Assembly (NCBI GenBank): GCA_015486905.1
Contig: WFQV01000171.1
Span: 1-6,105 of the forward strand
Length of the DNA stretch: 6,105 nucleotides
Reading direction: 5' to 3'
Origin: Melioribacteraceae bacterium
GTDB taxonomy: Bacteria > Bacteroidota > Ignavibacteria > Ignavibacteriales > Melioribacteraceae
Positions within the stretch are counted from its first letter, which is position 1. Each line of letters starts with the position of its first letter. The notes below the pieces were generated by a model that saw only the letters and a program-made list of their open reading frames with translations, was not told where the DNA came from and did no database searches. Of this stretch, positions 5,989 to 6,105 are shown piece after piece. The position numbers and the translations under genes were made by a program.

Positions 5989-6105
5989 GAAATAATCCGT
6001 GATAATCTGTGTTATCTGCCTGCCACGCCGAAATGAAATGAAGGCTGGTGGTTAAAGGAAAGAAAATCCACAGACCCGCCTGCCAGCGGGCAGGTTTGCA
6101 CGGAA
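5989..6105. other. Structured, repeat-like spacer at window end
   Basis: No gene is visible. TCCGTGATAATCTGTG (5996-6011) is followed by a Gly/Pro-codon-like GC patch (CTGCCTGCCACGCCG), then GGTTAAAGG and ATCCACAGAC, and finally CACGGA at 6099-6104, which pairs with TCCGTG at 5996-6001. The internal patch TTCGGCGTG, as reverse complement of 6023-6034, also occurs at 290-298 on the + strand. The unit looks like a dispersed intergenic element; it may extend past the window. Confidence 0.4.
6075..6094 (+). other. GC hairpin with two alternative stems
   Basis: CCTGCC-AGCG-GGCAGG (6079-6094) makes a six-pair stem with a four-base loop. An overlapping alternative, CCCGC (6075-6079) with GCGGG (6086-6090), makes five pairs around CTGCCA. 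Only three T follow, so it is a weak terminator candidate at best. It sits within the structured spacer and is more likely part of that repeat unit. Confidence 0.45.

Noticed and set aside
5960..5990. Intrinsic terminator after the receiver gene
   Set aside because: The GC palindrome is short, with a two-base centre, and is followed by AATTAAGAAT rather than a T-run.

Overview
The window reads as an AT-rich chromosomal segment from a free-living bacterium with a large two-component signalling repertoire. The best guess is the Bacteroidota/Chlorobiota side, possibly an Ignavibacteria-like lineage. The grounds are an A/T-rich leader without a Shine-Dalgarno on the largest gene, the style of the PAS/histidine-kinase proteins, and spacers built from simple-sequence and hairpin repeats. 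This placement is inference; there is no rRNA or other marker gene here. All recognisable genes are on the + strand.

Layout: (1) Positions 1-204 are the last 67 codons of a histidine kinase whose start lies outside the window. (2) Positions 205-596 are a gene-free spacer with a GGAT-rich repeat, a TTRAGG hexamer array, a perfect 8-bp-arm palindrome and a short GC hairpin. (3) Positions 597-1630 hold a broken gene for a tandem PAS-domain protein without a kinase module. It carries a one-base frameshift near 1020 and an in-frame TAG at 1106-1108. (4) Positions 1631-1966 are a second spacer, with an inverted copy of the GGAT/GTCCGCC repeat, a GC hairpin, a heptameric ATTCTTA array and an AT-rich leader. 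(5) Positions 1967-5530 encode a 1187-residue soluble sensor kinase, PAS x4 - GAF - PAS x2 - HisKA - HATPase. (6) Positions 5549-5953 encode a 134-residue single-domain CheY-like receiver, 18 bp downstream and probably co-transcribed. (7) Positions 5954-6105 are a spacer with hairpins and an inverted copy of the AATTAAGAAT repeat.

Functionally, the large kinase is predicted to sense cytosolic signals through its PAS/GAF array, autophosphorylate on His968 and pass the phosphate to Asp57 of the small receiver. The receiver has no output domain, so it would act through protein contact or a further phosphorelay. The upstream partial kinase and the broken PAS protein suggest that this locus has gained and lost sensor genes. 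I found no sign of a wholly new system. The most notable points are the double-lesion PAS pseudogene and the inverted repeats that bracket each gene block.
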